A DNA stretch of 64,000 nucleotides from Herbiconiux sp. (lineage in GTDB: Bacteria > Actinomycetota > Actinomycetes > Actinomycetales > Microbacteriaceae), in NCBI RefSeq assembly GCF_004297105.1, contig NZ_SCVE01000001.1, forward strand, positions 62,001-126,000. The letters run 5' to 3'. The first letter of the stretch is position 1, and the number at the start of each line of letters is the position of its first letter. A model generated the notes under the pieces. The model did no database searches, was not told the DNA's origin, and saw only the letters and a list, made by a program, of their open reading frames with translations. Of the stretch, positions 50,130 to 59,736 are shown piece after piece. A program made the translations under genes and the position numbers.

Positions 50130-51287
50130 CTACTTGCGGGGCAGCGCGGCGTCGAGGTCGGCGAGCAGGTCGTCGACCTGCTCGATGCCGACGGAGAGCC
50201 GGATGACGTTCTCGGGCACCTCGAGCGGCGTGCCCTTCACCGAGGCGTGCGTCATCTCCGAGGGGTAGCCGATGAGCGACTCCACACCACCGAGCGACTC
50301 GGCGAGCTGGAAGAGCCGCGTGGACTCAGCGAACTTGCGCGCCGCCTTCGGGCCGCCCTTGAGGGCGAGCGAGATCATGCCGCCGAACGAGCGCATCTGG
50401 CGCTTCGCCAGTTCGTGCCCCGGATGCGTGGGCAGGCCCGGGTAGTACACCGCGTCGAGTGCGGAGTGGCCGACGAGGTGCTCGGCGATGGCCTGAGCGT
50501 TCGACGAGTGGCGGTCCATGCGCACCGCGAGCGTCTTGATGCCGCGGGTGGTGAGCCAGGCATCCATCGGTCCGGAGACGCCGCCCGAGGCGAACTGCAG
50601 GAAGCGCACCTTCTCTTCGAGCGCGTCGTCGTTGAGCACCACCGCGCCGCCGAGGACGTCGGAGTGGCCGCCGAGGTACTTCGTGGTGGAGTGCACCACG
50701 ATGTCGGCACCCAGGGAGAGGGGCTGCTGCAGGTAGGGCGAGGCGAAGGTGTTGTCCACCACCACGAGGGCTCCGGCGGCGTGCCCGATCTCGGCGAGCT
50801 CGGCCACATCCGAGATCTTCATCAGGGGGTTCGAGGGGGTCTCGAGCCAGAGCAGCTTGGTCTTGCCGCCGGCGACGGCCTTCGAGACGGCCGCCAGGTC
50901 GCTCATCTCGACCACGACGTTCTCCACCCCCCACTTGCCGTGGATGCGCTCGATCAGGCGGTGGGTGCCCCCGTACACGTCGTTGCCGAGCACGATGCGG
51001 TCGCCCGGTTCGAGCACGGCGCGCAGCAGGGCGTCCTCCGCCGCGAGGCCTGAGGCGAACGAGAGGCCGTGCTTCGCACCCTCGAGCGAAGCGATCAGCG
51101 TCTCGAGCGAGGTGCGGGTGGGGTTGCCGCCGCGGGCGTACTCGTAGCCGCCGCGGAAGCCGCCGATGCCGTCTTGCACGAAGGTGGAGGTGAGGTACAC
51201 GGGCGGGATGATCGCGCCGGTCGTGGGGTCGAATTCCTGCCCGGCGTGGATGGCGCGGGTCTCGAAGCTGTCAGTGTTCTTGGCCAT
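50130..51287 (-). CDS. metB: Cystathionine gamma-synthase or gamma-lyase
   Basis: Cys/Met-metabolism PLP enzyme of 385 residues. Motifs: YEYARGGNPTRTSLE, LFASG-like SFASGLAAEDALL, ETPSNPLMKISD, DNTFASPYLQQPL and the PLP Lys in VHSTTKYLGGHSD. Follows cbs by 43 bases, as in other actinobacteria, where the pair serves transsulfuration. The direction (synthase or lyase) cannot be told from motifs. Confidence 0.92.
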   Translation of the reverse strand: MAKNTDSFETRAIHAGQEFDPTTGAIIPPVYLTSTFVQDGIGGFRGGYEYARGGNPTRTSLETLIASLEGAKHGLSFASGLAAEDALLRAVLEPGDRIVLGNDVYGGTHRLIERIHGKWGVENVVVEMSDLAAVSKAVAGGKTKLLWLETPSNPLMKISDVAELAEIGHAAGALVVVDNTFASPYLQQPLSLGADIVVHSTTKYLGGHSDVLGGAVVLNDDALEEKVRFLQFASGGVSGPMDAWLTTRGIKTLAVRMDRHSSNAQAIAEHLVGHSALDAVYYPGLPTHPGHELAKRQMRSFGGMISLALKGGPKAARKFAESTRLFQLAESLGGVESLIGYPSEMTHASVKGTPLEVPENVIRLSVGIEQVDDLLADLDAALPRK

Positions 51288-51330
51288 GGTGGTCGCTTTC
51301 AGGGGGGTACAGACGAAGGAAGAGGGGTGG

Positions 51331-52698
51331 TCACGCTTCGCTGAGGAAGGTGAGCAGGTCTTGGCGGGTGATGACGGTGACGGGCTTGCCGTCGTCGGAG
51401 ACCAGCAGCGCGGGCGACTGGGTGAGCGCCTGGCGAGCGGATGACACCGGCTCGTTCACGCCGATCAAGGGCAGGGCCGCGCCCACGAAGTCGGCCACCT
51501 TGTCGGTCATGGCGGCCTTGCCGCCGAACACCTGGTCGAGCAGGGTCTGCTCGTCGAGCGAGCCGACCACCTCGCCCATCACGACGGGAGGCTCCGCCGA
51601 GAGCACGGGCAGCTGCGAGACGCCGTAGGTGGTCATGATCTGGATGGCGTCGTGCACGGTGTCGCTCGGATGCGCGTGAACCAGAGCAGGAAGACCCTCG
51701 CTCTTGAGCCCCAGCAGGTCACGCACCGTGGAACCCTCGTTCTCCGCCGCGAAACCGTAGGAGCGCATCCACTTCTCGTTGAAGATCTTGCCGAGATAGC
51801 CGCGACCACCATCGGGAAGCAGCACCACGACGACCGCGGAGGCGGGCAGGTCGCGCGCCGCCTTCAGCGCAGCCACCACGGCGAGACCGCTGGAGCCGCC
51901 GACGAGGAGGCCCTCCTCGCGGGCGAGTCGCCGGGTCATGTCGAACGACTCCGCGTCGGACGCGGCGATGATCTCGTCGACCACGGTGCCGTCGTACGCG
52001 GTGGGCCAGAAGTCCTCCCCCACACCCTCGACGAGATAGGGGCGACCGGTTCCACCCGAGTATACCGAGCCCTCGGGGTCGGCTCCGATGATCGTGACCC
52101 GGCCATCCGACACCTCTTTGAGGTACCGGCCGGTGCCGCTGATGGTGCCGCCGGTGCCGACGCCCGCCACGAAGTGAGTGACTTCGCCCTCGGTGTCGCG
52201 CCAGATCTCGGGGCCGGTGGTCTCGTAGTGGCTGAGCGGCCCGTTCTGGTTGGAGTACTGGTTCGGCTTGAAGGCACCCGGGATCTCGGTCACCAGCCGG
52301 TCGGAGACCGAGTAGTACGAGCTCGGGTCTTCAGGAGCCACGGCGGTGGGCGTCACCACGATCTCGGCGCCGTAGGCGGTGAGCACGTTGCGCTTGTCGT
52401 CGCCGACCTTGTCGGGCAGCACGAAGACGCAACGGTAGCCGCGCTGCTGCGCCACGAGGGCGAGGCCGATGCCGGTGTTGCCCGAGGTGGGCTCCACGAT
52501 GGTGCCGCCGGGCTTCAGCAGGCCTTCGCGCTCCGCTGCATCGATGATGCGGGTGGCGATCCGGTCTTTCGACGAGCCGCCGGGGTTCAGGTACTCGACC
52601 TTGACGAGCACGGTGGCGGCGATGCCCTCCGTGACGCTGTTGAGCTTCACGAGCGGGGTGTTGCCGACGAGATCGATGACGCTGTTCGCGTACTTCAT
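51331..52698 (-). CDS. cbs: Cystathionine beta-synthase
   Basis: Protein of 455 residues. The PLP domain has NPGGSSKDRIATRIID (PLP Lys), EPTSGNTGIGLALVA and GVGTGGTISGTGRYLKE; two CBS domains follow from about residue 335 and could bind an adenosyl ligand. Condenses homocysteine with serine. AAGGA upstream supports the start. Confidence 0.94.
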   Translation of the reverse strand: MKYANSVIDLVGNTPLVKLNSVTEGIAATVLVKVEYLNPGGSSKDRIATRIIDAAEREGLLKPGGTIVEPTSGNTGIGLALVAQQRGYRCVFVLPDKVGDDKRNVLTAYGAEIVVTPTAVAPEDPSSYYSVSDRLVTEIPGAFKPNQYSNQNGPLSHYETTGPEIWRDTEGEVTHFVAGVGTGGTISGTGRYLKEVSDGRVTIIGADPEGSVYSGGTGRPYLVEGVGEDFWPTAYDGTVVDEIIAASDAESFDMTRRLAREEGLLVGGSSGLAVVAALKAARDLPASAVVVVLLPDGGRGYLGKIFNEKWMRSYGFAAENEGSTVRDLLGLKSEGLPALVHAHPSDTVHDAIQIMTTYGVSQLPVLSAEPPVVMGEVVGSLDEQTLLDQVFGGKAAMTDKVADFVGAALPLIGVNEPVSSARQALTQSPALLVSDDGKPVTVITRQDLLTFLSEA

Positions 52699-52739
52699 GT
52701 GGGTGTCCTTGATTGGGAATCGGGGTCTGCAGAGAGAGG

Positions 52740-52758
52740 GTTGCCGCTCAGCGACAAC
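52740..52758. promoter_or_regulatory. Dyad upstream of cbs
   Basis: GTTGCCGCT (52740-52748) and AGCGACAAC (52750-52758) form an inverted repeat with one mismatch, 42 bases upstream of the cbs start. Candidate repressor site. No riboswitch fold was recognised in 52699-52819. Confidence 0.35.
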
Positions 52759-52819
52759 AACAGAAGAGATTCACGCCCACGGAACCATCCTAACCCCGGG
52801 CGACCCGACCCAGGGTGGC

Positions 52820-54265
52820 TTATCCCAACGCGGTGCGGGCGTCGTCGATGGCGATGATCCCGGACGACTGACGCGCCGTGGCGACGGCCTCCTCGGCGAT
52901 CGTGTGGCGATTGTCGAGTTGCTCACCGATGCGTCGTGCAAGCGCGGGATTCGTGCGCACGGCCGCATCCACCGCGTCTCGGGGCACCTTCAACACCACG
53001 ATCGGGCCCGACGCCACGGCGAAGTAGGTGGTGGGCTGCCGGGTGAGCGCGGTGAGACCCACCGACTCACCCGGCTCGACCTCGGCGAACTGCAGCTGAC
53101 CGTTCTCGAACGGCGTGGTGAGCACCAGCGAGCCCGTGATCACGATGCGCAGGCTGTCGGGCACCTGGCCGATCGACTGCACGATCTCACCGGCGCCCCA
53201 CTGCTCGAGGCGGCACCCGGGCGCGATGGTGTCGAGGTAGTCCGGGCCGAGGCTGAAGGCGGGGCCCACCATCGCGAGCGCGCTGCGCACGTTCTCCGGC
53301 GTGTTCACGGGGTCTGTCGAATCGCCGTCGAGTGCCAGGTCGTTGCGCCGGGCGGCATACCAGAGCCAGCTGAGGAAGGTGGTGAGCGCCTCATCCTCCC
53401 GAGCGGGGCTCGTCACCGGCAGGTTCACCACATAGCCCGCGCTGCCCGTGTAGGAGACCGCCGGCTTCTCGTGCTTGTCGAGCATCGGCAGACTGGACGC
53501 GACCTGCAGCAGCATGGCGGAGACCTGGTGCGGTGCGTCATCCGTGCTGAACTTCACGGTGGCGGATGCGACGTAGGCGCCCTCGGGCTGGCTCAGGTTC
53601 GTGAACGACGCACCGGCGAGCGAGGAGTTCGGAACGATCTGGATGCCGTTGCCGGTGTCGATGTGCACGGCGCGCCAGTTGACCTCCACCACCCGGCCCC
53701 GGCCACTCGGGGTGTTGAGGAAGTCGCCGAGTTTGAAGGGCTGCTCGAACAGGAGCAGCAGCCCTGAGATGACCGAGCCCACGGCGTTCTGCAGAGCGAG
53801 GCCGATGACGATCGAGGTGACACCGAGAGCCGTGACGAGCCCGCCGACATCCGCTCCCCAGACCCAGGAGAACAGCAGGGCGAGACCCACGAGGATGAGC
53901 ACGAGGCGCGCCAGGTCGACGAAGATCGAGGGCAGCCGCTTCTGCCAGCTACCCTCCGAGGCGTTGCTGAACATCGCCACGTTGAAGGCCGAGAGCACGA
54001 GCAGGATGAGGAGGAACCCGAGCACGGTGCCGACGACGCGCACCCAGTTGAGATCGAAGCTCTGATCGGACGCCAGGGTGAGCAGCACGAACAGCGCGGC
54101 GACGGGCACCACGAGGTTGCGCAGCAGACGCACCGGTTTCGCCGCCGGATTGCCGCGACGGGTGAGCGCCCCGAGGATCTCGGTGAGCACGACCAAGAGC
54201 ACCGGGAGGCCGATCGCGAGACCGACGGCCCACGGGAACCACGGCTCCGTCCAGATCGCGGTCAT
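52820..54265 (-). CDS. MscS-type channel with a C-terminal cyclic-nucleotide-binding-like domain
   Basis: Protein of 481 residues. Several N-terminal membrane helices lead to the MscS pore helix and beta domain (VTSIVIGLALQNAVGSVISG, LLFEQPFKLGDFL, NWRAVHIDT, IVPNSSLAGASFTN). Residues from about 355 form a CNB-fold domain (LRIVITGSLVLTTPFENGQ). Its phosphate-binding cassette reads GESVGLTALTRQPTT (399-413): Leu404 and Thr412 replace the usual Glu and Arg. The ATG at 54265 overlaps the cyclase stop as TGATG. Related channels are the bCNG group, expected to open or close with a nucleotide ligand. Confidence 0.88.
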   Translation of the reverse strand: MTAIWTEPWFPWAVGLAIGLPVLLVVLTEILGALTRRGNPAAKPVRLLRNLVVPVAALFVLLTLASDQSFDLNWVRVVGTVLGFLLILLVLSAFNVAMFSNASEGSWQKRLPSIFVDLARLVLILVGLALLFSWVWGADVGGLVTALGVTSIVIGLALQNAVGSVISGLLLLFEQPFKLGDFLNTPSGRGRVVEVNWRAVHIDTGNGIQIVPNSSLAGASFTNLSQPEGAYVASATVKFSTDDAPHQVSAMLLQVASSLPMLDKHEKPAVSYTGSAGYVVNLPVTSPAREDEALTTFLSWLWYAARRNDLALDGDSTDPVNTPENVRSALAMVGPAFSLGPDYLDTIAPGCRLEQWGAGEIVQSIGQVPDSLRIVITGSLVLTTPFENGQLQFAEVEPGESVGLTALTRQPTTYFAVASGPIVVLKVPRDAVDAAVRTNPALARRIGEQLDNRHTIAEEAVATARQSSGIIAIDDARTALG

Positions 54266-56397
54266 CAGGTCACCTGCCACACCGTCTGGCTGGTGCCCCG
54301 GATCTCGACGGTCGAGACCTCACTCAGTCCGGTCGTGTCGGGCAGCTTGTCGCGCACCCGCTGGGTGAGGAAGATGCCCGGCTTGCCGGCGAGCGCCTGC
54401 ACCCGGTTCGCCACGTTCACCGCGTCGCCCCACATGTCGTAGGCGATGCTGGCCTTGCCCACGAGCCCGCTGGTGACGGTTCCGCTGTCGATGCCGGCGC
54501 GGAGCGAGACGTTCGCATCATGCTGGGCATTGAAGCGTTCGACGATGCGGCTCAGCTCCACGGCGAAGTCGACGGTGCGGCGGGCGCTGTCGACGCGCGG
54601 CACGATGAGACCGCAGCTGGCGAGGTATCCCGAGCGCAGCGTACGCACCTTCTCCACGCCCGCCCTCACGGCGGCGTCGTCGAACTGGCGCATCAGGTCG
54701 TTGAGCAGGGTGAGCTCACGCTCGGTGCCGAGCGCGGCGCCGAATTCATCGAAGCCGGCCAGGTCGGCGTACACCACGGTCACGTCCTGATGGTTCTCCG
54801 CGATCGTCTCCTCGCCCTCCTGGTAACGGCGGGCCACCTTCTCGGGCATCACACTGAGCAGCAGTCGATCCGTCTCGGCCTTCTGCTCGTCGATGAGCTG
54901 CTGCTTGACCTGCAGACTTCGGCTCATGTCGTTGAAGGCGTTGGAGAGGTCGCCGAACTCATCGCGGGTCTTCGAGGTGACCTCGACCCCGAGGTCACCG
55001 CCGGCGACCTGCCGCACCGCGCCCACGAGAGTGCGCACCGGTCTCGCGAACACCTGGGCGAGGAGCAGGGAGAGCAGGGAGACCACGAGGATGATCGCCA
55101 GGATGGCCAGGATGATGTTGCGGGTGAAGTCGTCGACCGGCGCGAAGGCCTCGGCCGTGGTGATGCTCGAGACGATCGCCCACTGCAGGCCGTCCACGTT
55201 CAGCGGGGCATAGGCCGCGAGCACCTCCCGCCCCAGGTAACTCTGTGCGATGACGGTGCCTGACTCGCCGGTGAGCGCGAGCTTCACCGGAGTCGTATCC
55301 ACCCGTTGCAGTTCGACGGTGCCGCCGACGTCGACCATTCGCTGAGCGAGATCGGGCGAGGAGCCACCGCGGACAGTCAGCTCTCTGAACTGCTCGGGGT
55401 CGTCGAGCAACAGCCGCGAGACCGAGCGCATGGTGAGGTCGGGGCCCACGAGGTAGGACTCGCCGGTCTCGCCGAGGCCCTGGCTCGCCCAGCTCTGGTC
55501 GCCCGTCATGACGGAGTTGATGGCGTCGATGGGGAGTTGGACGGCGAGCACGCCGTTCACCACGCCATCCGCTCCGATGGGCGAGACCGCCCACGCGACG
55601 GGAACACCGAGCGAGGGCTGGTAGCGCTCGAAGTCGGTGATCTCGGTGAAGCCGATCACGTTCGAATTCAGCGCGTCGTCGTAGGCGGTGGCCAGGTTCG
55701 AGCCCTTGTACGGGCCGGTCAGCACGTTCGTGCCGAGGTCGACGCCCTTGTAGACCGAGTAGACGACGTTGCCCTCGGTGTCGAGGATGAGGGCGTCCTC
55801 GTACTGGTAGCTCTGCGCCAGCTCGCGGAAGTAGGGGTTGTACTTGGCGTTCGCCGCCGACCAGGCGGAGCCGTCGCCCGCGTCGTCGACCAGGGCCGCG
55901 GCGTCGAAGTCGGTGGGAGGGGCCGTGTAGGCGGCCTGCAGGTGAACCTCGGCACTCGTGGTGGGTTCGAACACCGAGGGGTCGGACTCCTGGCCCGTTC
56001 GCGCTTCGAGCTCCGGAATGAACGTGTCGGTGTAGTAGGCGTTGACGGCGGCCTTCTCCGACGGCACGATCGGCTGCGCATTGAGTTCGGCGAACGCGCT
56101 CGAGAACTCGATGGCCGCCTGATTGCCTGTGGCGCCGCTCGAGTCGAGGCGGAGCCCGTTCTTGATGTTGGTGAAGAGCGACTGGACCGCCTCGGTCTTC
56201 GCCTCACGCACGTTGGTGAGCTGGTCGAACGCCGCGGCCTGCAGACTGTCGCGGCCGTTGACGTAGCCCACCCACCCGACGACGAGGGTCGACCCGATGC
56301 TGACCGAGAGCAACATGATGAGCAGCTTCGACTGGATGCCCAGGCCACGGCGCCTCGACGCCGCGCCCTTCATCGAACCAAGTGAGACCTTCGCCAC
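54265..56397 (-). CDS. Membrane class III nucleotide cyclase with sensor and HAMP domains
   Basis: Protein of 710 residues: membrane helix (LIMLLSVSIGSTLVVGWVGY), an extracellular Cache-like sensor to about residue 400, second helix (IILAILAIILVVSLLSLLLA), HAMP, and a class III cyclase domain from about 535. First metal Asp is Asp545 (YADLAGF), and the Asn/Arg pair is in VNVANR. At the second metal position there is Ser589 (RTLRSGYLA) where Asp is normal, and the base-contacting Lys is Arg585. GTG start; ATG at 56373 is an alternative. Its stop overlaps the channel start, so the two form a unit. Confidence 0.88.
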   Translation of the reverse strand: MAKVSLGSMKGAASRRRGLGIQSKLLIMLLSVSIGSTLVVGWVGYVNGRDSLQAAAFDQLTNVREAKTEAVQSLFTNIKNGLRLDSSGATGNQAAIEFSSAFAELNAQPIVPSEKAAVNAYYTDTFIPELEARTGQESDPSVFEPTTSAEVHLQAAYTAPPTDFDAAALVDDAGDGSAWSAANAKYNPYFRELAQSYQYEDALILDTEGNVVYSVYKGVDLGTNVLTGPYKGSNLATAYDDALNSNVIGFTEITDFERYQPSLGVPVAWAVSPIGADGVVNGVLAVQLPIDAINSVMTGDQSWASQGLGETGESYLVGPDLTMRSVSRLLLDDPEQFRELTVRGGSSPDLAQRMVDVGGTVELQRVDTTPVKLALTGESGTVIAQSYLGREVLAAYAPLNVDGLQWAIVSSITTAEAFAPVDDFTRNIILAILAIILVVSLLSLLLAQVFARPVRTLVGAVRQVAGGDLGVEVTSKTRDEFGDLSNAFNDMSRSLQVKQQLIDEQKAETDRLLLSVMPEKVARRYQEGEETIAENHQDVTVVYADLAGFDEFGAALGTERELTLLNDLMRQFDDAAVRAGVEKVRTLRSGYLASCGLIVPRVDSARRTVDFAVELSRIVERFNAQHDANVSLRAGIDSGTVTSGLVGKASIAYDMWGDAVNVANRVQALAGKPGIFLTQRVRDKLPDTTGLSEVSTVEIRGTSQTVWQVT

Positions 56398-56528
56398 TGC
56401 GCCCCCGCACCCCGACCTGCTCGATCCGTGTGATCGCTAGGTAACTTCTATCACAGTGTTAACAACGACGAAAGCGGGTCACGGATGAGCGCGTGGGTGA
56501 ACTCCCGAGTGTGGAGCAGACTTGTCCC

Positions 56529-57554
56529 ATGAGCTATGACGCCGACCCCACCCGCTACGACTCCTTCCCCTACCGCCGCGTCGGCCGCAGCGGACTGCAG
56601 CTGCCCGCCGTCTCGCTCGGCCTCTGGCAGAACTTCGGCGACGACAAGCCGCTCGAGACGCAGCGGGCCGTTCTGCACCGCGCATTCGACGCAGGCGTCA
56701 CCCACTTCGATCTCGCCAACAACTACGGCCCACCCTACGGCAGTGCCGAGATCAACTTCGGGCGCATCCTCGCGGAGGACTTCGGCCCCTACCGCGACGA
56801 GCTCGTCATCTCCACGAAGGCCGGCTACGACATGTGGCCCGGCCCCTACGGCAACTTCGGCTCGCGCAAGTACCTGCTCGCGTCGCTCGACCAGTCGCTC
56901 GAACGGTTGGGCCTCGACTACGTCGACATCTTCTACTCGCACCGCGCCGACCCCGACACCCCACTCGAGGAGACCATGGGAGCCCTGCACACGGCCGTGC
57001 AGTCGGGTCGTGCGCTCTATGCGGGCATCTCCTCCTACTCCCCCGAGCGCACCCGGCGGGCCGCCGAGATCCTCGCCGACCTCGGCACACCCCTGCTCAT
57101 CCACCAGCCCTCGTACTCGATGTTCAACCGCTGGGTCGAAGACGGCCTGCTCGACACCCTCGGCGAACTCGGTGTCGGCTGCATCGCCTTCTCCCCCTTG
57201 GCTCAGGGCCTGCTCACCGACCGCTACCTGAACGGTGTTCCGGATGACTCGCGCGCCGCTCGCGAGGGCTCCATGTCGGCCCGGATGCTCACCGATGAGA
57301 CGCTCGAGCGCGTCCGCGGCCTGAACGCGATCGCCGAATCGCGCGGGCAGACGCTCGCCCAGCTCGCGCTCTCCTGGGCGCTGCGCGACGACCGGGTCAC
57401 GAGCGTGTTGATCGGCGCCTCATCCGTCGCCCAGCTCGACGACAACCTGGCGGCCGTCGAGAACATCTCGTTCACGCCGGAGGAGCTGGCACGCATCGAC
57501 GACTACGCGGGCGACCGCGACATCAACCTCTGGGCCCCGTCGTCAGCCGTCTGA
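56529..57554 (+). CDS. Aldo/keto reductase, YghZ-like
   Basis: Protein of 341 residues, close in pattern to L-glyceraldehyde 3-phosphate reductase YghZ (AKR14): FDLANNYGPPYGSAE with the catalytic Asp and Tyr, ISTKAGYDMWPGPYG with Lys, GSRKYLLASLDQSLERLG and VDIFYSHRADPDTPLEE with His. NADPH-dependent reduction of small aldehydes, including methylglyoxal, is likely. Divergent from the cyclase. A GTG at 56493 is a weaker alternative start. Confidence 0.92.
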   Translation: MSYDADPTRYDSFPYRRVGRSGLQLPAVSLGLWQNFGDDKPLETQRAVLHRAFDAGVTHFDLANNYGPPYGSAEINFGRILAEDFGPYRDELVISTKAGYDMWPGPYGNFGSRKYLLASLDQSLERLGLDYVDIFYSHRADPDTPLEETMGALHTAVQSGRALYAGISSYSPERTRRAAEILADLGTPLLIHQPSYSMFNRWVEDGLLDTLGELGVGCIAFSPLAQGLLTDRYLNGVPDDSRAAREGSMSARMLTDETLERVRGLNAIAESRGQTLAQLALSWALRDDRVTSVLIGASSVAQLDDNLAAVENISFTPEELARIDDYAGDRDINLWAPSSAV

Positions 57555-57563
57555 CTCTCCCCA

Positions 57564-57617
57564 GATCCGTCACTTTTTGCGCGAGATGGCTCTCGATCGC
57601 GCAAAAAGTGACGGATC
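57564..57617. terminator. Perfect intergenic hairpin, TCCGTCACTTTTT family
   Basis: Arms of 21 bases (57564-57584 and 57597-57617) are perfectly complementary; the arm begins GATCCGTCACTTTTTGCGC. The loop is 12 bases. It lies between convergent genes. Nearly the same arm sequence is found at 59665. Confidence 0.8.
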
Positions 57618-57662
57618 CAGGTGGTGCGGAGCGCGCTCGTGGGGTGCAGTAGGGCGTGAGGG

Positions 57663-59555
57663 CTACGCGCTCGTGAGCTGCTGGGCGTAGAGGGCGGCGT
57701 AGGCGCCGTCGCGGGCGAGCAGCTCGGAGTGCGTTCCCGACTCCACGATGCGGCCCTGGTCGACCACGAAGATGACGTCGGCGTTCACGATGGTGGAGAG
57801 CCGGTGCGCGATCGCGATGGTGGTGCGGCCGTCGGCCGCCGCATCCAGCGCGTCTTGCACGACGCGCTCGGAGATGGAGTCGAGTGCGCTCGTGGCCTCG
57901 TCGAGGATGAGCACGGCGGGGTCTTTGAGCAGCACGCGCGCGATGGCGATGCGCTGCTTCTCGCCGCCGGAGAGCCGGTAGCCGCGCTCACCCACCACGG
58001 TGTCGTAGCCGCCCGGAAAGCTCATGATCCGTTCGTGGATGTTCGCCCGCCGGGCCGCGTCTTCGAGTTCGGCGGCCGTCGCGTCGGGCCGCGCGTAGCG
58101 CAGGTTCTCGGCGATGGTGGCGTGGAAGAGGTAGGTCTCCTGGCTCACGATGCCGAGCCGCCCGATGAGCGACTCGTGGCGCACGTCACGCACGTCGAAC
58201 CCATCGACCCGCACCGCCCCCGATGATGCTTCATAGAGCCGGGGCACGAGGTACGACACCGTGGTCTTGCCCGCACCCGACGGACCCACGAAAGCGGCGA
58301 ACTGCCCGGGTTCCACGGTGAACGACACGTCGTCGAGCGTCGGATGCTCGGGCTCGCCGTCGGGGTACACGAAACCCACGTGGTCGAACTCGACCCGGCC
58401 GGCGCGCGTGGTCGACGGCAGGTCGACCGCATCCGGAGCGTCGGTGATGGCGGGTTTCAGATCGAGGTACTCGAAGATGCGGGCGAACAGGGCACCGGAG
58501 GTCTGGAGGTCGAGTCCGACGCGCATGAGACCGAGAAGGGGCCACATCAGGCGCGCCTGCACCGTGGTAAAGGCCACGATCGTTCCGGCGGTGATGTCGA
58601 CGCCGCCCGCGATGAGATAGCCCGCCACGAGGTACACCACGGCGGGCACGATCGAGAGCACGATCTGCACGATGGCGAAGAACCACTGACCGCTCATCTG
58701 CTGCCGCACCTGCAGCTGGATCTGGTTGTCGTTCTCGGCGGAGTAGCGCGCGATCTCGGCACGCTGGCGGTTGAAGCTCTTCGCCAGCAGGATGCCCGAG
58801 ACGCTCAGGGTCTCCTGCGTGATGGCGGTCATGTCGCTGAGCGACTCCTGCGTCTGCGAGGCGATGCGCGCGCGCACCTGCCCCACCCGCCGCTGCACCG
58901 ACACGAGCAGCGGCATCAGGATGACGGCCACGAGCGTCAACTGCCAGCTGAGCAGGAGCATCGCCACGAGAGCGGCGATGACCGTCACCGTGTTGCCCAG
59001 CACACTGGACACGGTGTTGGTGAGTACGCTGGCCACCCCGCCCACGTCGTTCTGCAGTCGCGACTGGATGATGCCGGTCTTCGTTCGGGTGAAGAACGCC
59101 AGCTCCATGCGCTGAAGGTGCGAGAAGAGGCGGATGCGCAGGTCGCCCATCACTCGGTTGCCCACGCGGGCGGTGAGGTAGGTCTGCCACACGCCGAGCG
59201 CCGCACCCACGATCCAGATGAGCACCATGAGGCCCACGAGTTCGAAGAGCACCGGGATGTTCGGCGTGCCGCTCGACGGGAACAGACCCAGATCGAAGGC
59301 CTGCTGAGTGAGCAGCGGGGGGATGACGGTGAGGGCGGCCCCGACGAGAACCAGGATGCCCGTGACGATGAGAGCGCTGCGGTACGGGATGAACAGGGTG
59401 GAGATGCGCCGCAGGAGGTGCGGGATCTTCGGAGCGGCTGCGTTCGCGGCCTTCTGTGCGTCGCGGTCGCCCCCGCTGACGCGACCACCGCCGCCCCCGC
59501 CCCCGCGCCCTCCGCGAAGGCCGCCGGCCGACGCCACGTCGCCCATCCTGCTCAT
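57663..59555 (-). CDS. ABC exporter, fused membrane and ATPase domains
   Basis: Half-transporter of 630 residues with six membrane helices in residues 50-340 and a C-terminal ATPase: Walker A GPSGAGKTT, Q-loop IVSQETYLF, signature LSGGEKQR, Walker B AVLILDEATSAL, H-loop AIAHRL. Probably works as a homodimer exporting lipids or drugs. The N-terminus is Gly-rich (GGLRGGRGGGGGGGRVSGG). ATG at 59555 follows GGAGGT at the ideal distance; longer frames run into a hairpin and are rejected. Confidence 0.94.
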   Translation of the reverse strand: MSRMGDVASAGGLRGGRGGGGGGGRVSGGDRDAQKAANAAAPKIPHLLRRISTLFIPYRSALIVTGILVLVGAALTVIPPLLTQQAFDLGLFPSSGTPNIPVLFELVGLMVLIWIVGAALGVWQTYLTARVGNRVMGDLRIRLFSHLQRMELAFFTRTKTGIIQSRLQNDVGGVASVLTNTVSSVLGNTVTVIAALVAMLLLSWQLTLVAVILMPLLVSVQRRVGQVRARIASQTQESLSDMTAITQETLSVSGILLAKSFNRQRAEIARYSAENDNQIQLQVRQQMSGQWFFAIVQIVLSIVPAVVYLVAGYLIAGGVDITAGTIVAFTTVQARLMWPLLGLMRVGLDLQTSGALFARIFEYLDLKPAITDAPDAVDLPSTTRAGRVEFDHVGFVYPDGEPEHPTLDDVSFTVEPGQFAAFVGPSGAGKTTVSYLVPRLYEASSGAVRVDGFDVRDVRHESLIGRLGIVSQETYLFHATIAENLRYARPDATAAELEDAARRANIHERIMSFPGGYDTVVGERGYRLSGGEKQRIAIARVLLKDPAVLILDEATSALDSISERVVQDALDAAADGRTTIAIAHRLSTIVNADVIFVVDQGRIVESGTHSELLARDGAYAALYAQQLTSA

Positions 59556-59664
59556 AGGCCACCTCCGCTGCCGTGCCGCATCCGCTACGGCCCTCAGCGT
59601 ACGCCGCACCGCCGACGCCGCCGACGCGTATCGCCGAGGGCGAAACCCGGTGCGCATCCTGGTG

Positions 59665-59724
59665 CCAGATCCGTCACTTTTGGCGCGAAATCCTCGCGAA
59701 ATGCGCAAAAAGTGACGGATCTGG
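59665..59724. terminator. Intergenic hairpin, TCCGTCACTTTT family
   Basis: Left arm 59665-59686 and right arm 59703-59724 pair over 22 bases with one mismatch; the loop is 16 bases. The arm starts CCAGATCCGTCACTTTT. It follows the sugar permease gene (minus strand) by 13 bases and is likely its terminator. Confidence 0.75.
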
Positions 59725-59736
59725 AGGGAGAGGCGA

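Noticed and set aside
52699..52819. SAM riboswitch upstream of cbs
   Set aside because: The leader is short and no conserved SAM aptamer elements were found, only a simple dyad.
52820..56397. Cyclase-channel pair as a Pycsar-type phage defence system
   Set aside because: The cyclase has an extracellular sensor, two membrane helices and HAMP, which points to environmental sensing, and no other defence genes are near.
56440..56455. Crp-like site upstream of the cyclase (TGTGA-N6-TTACC)
   Set aside because: Only one half-site fits the consensus; three of five matches in the other half are not enough.
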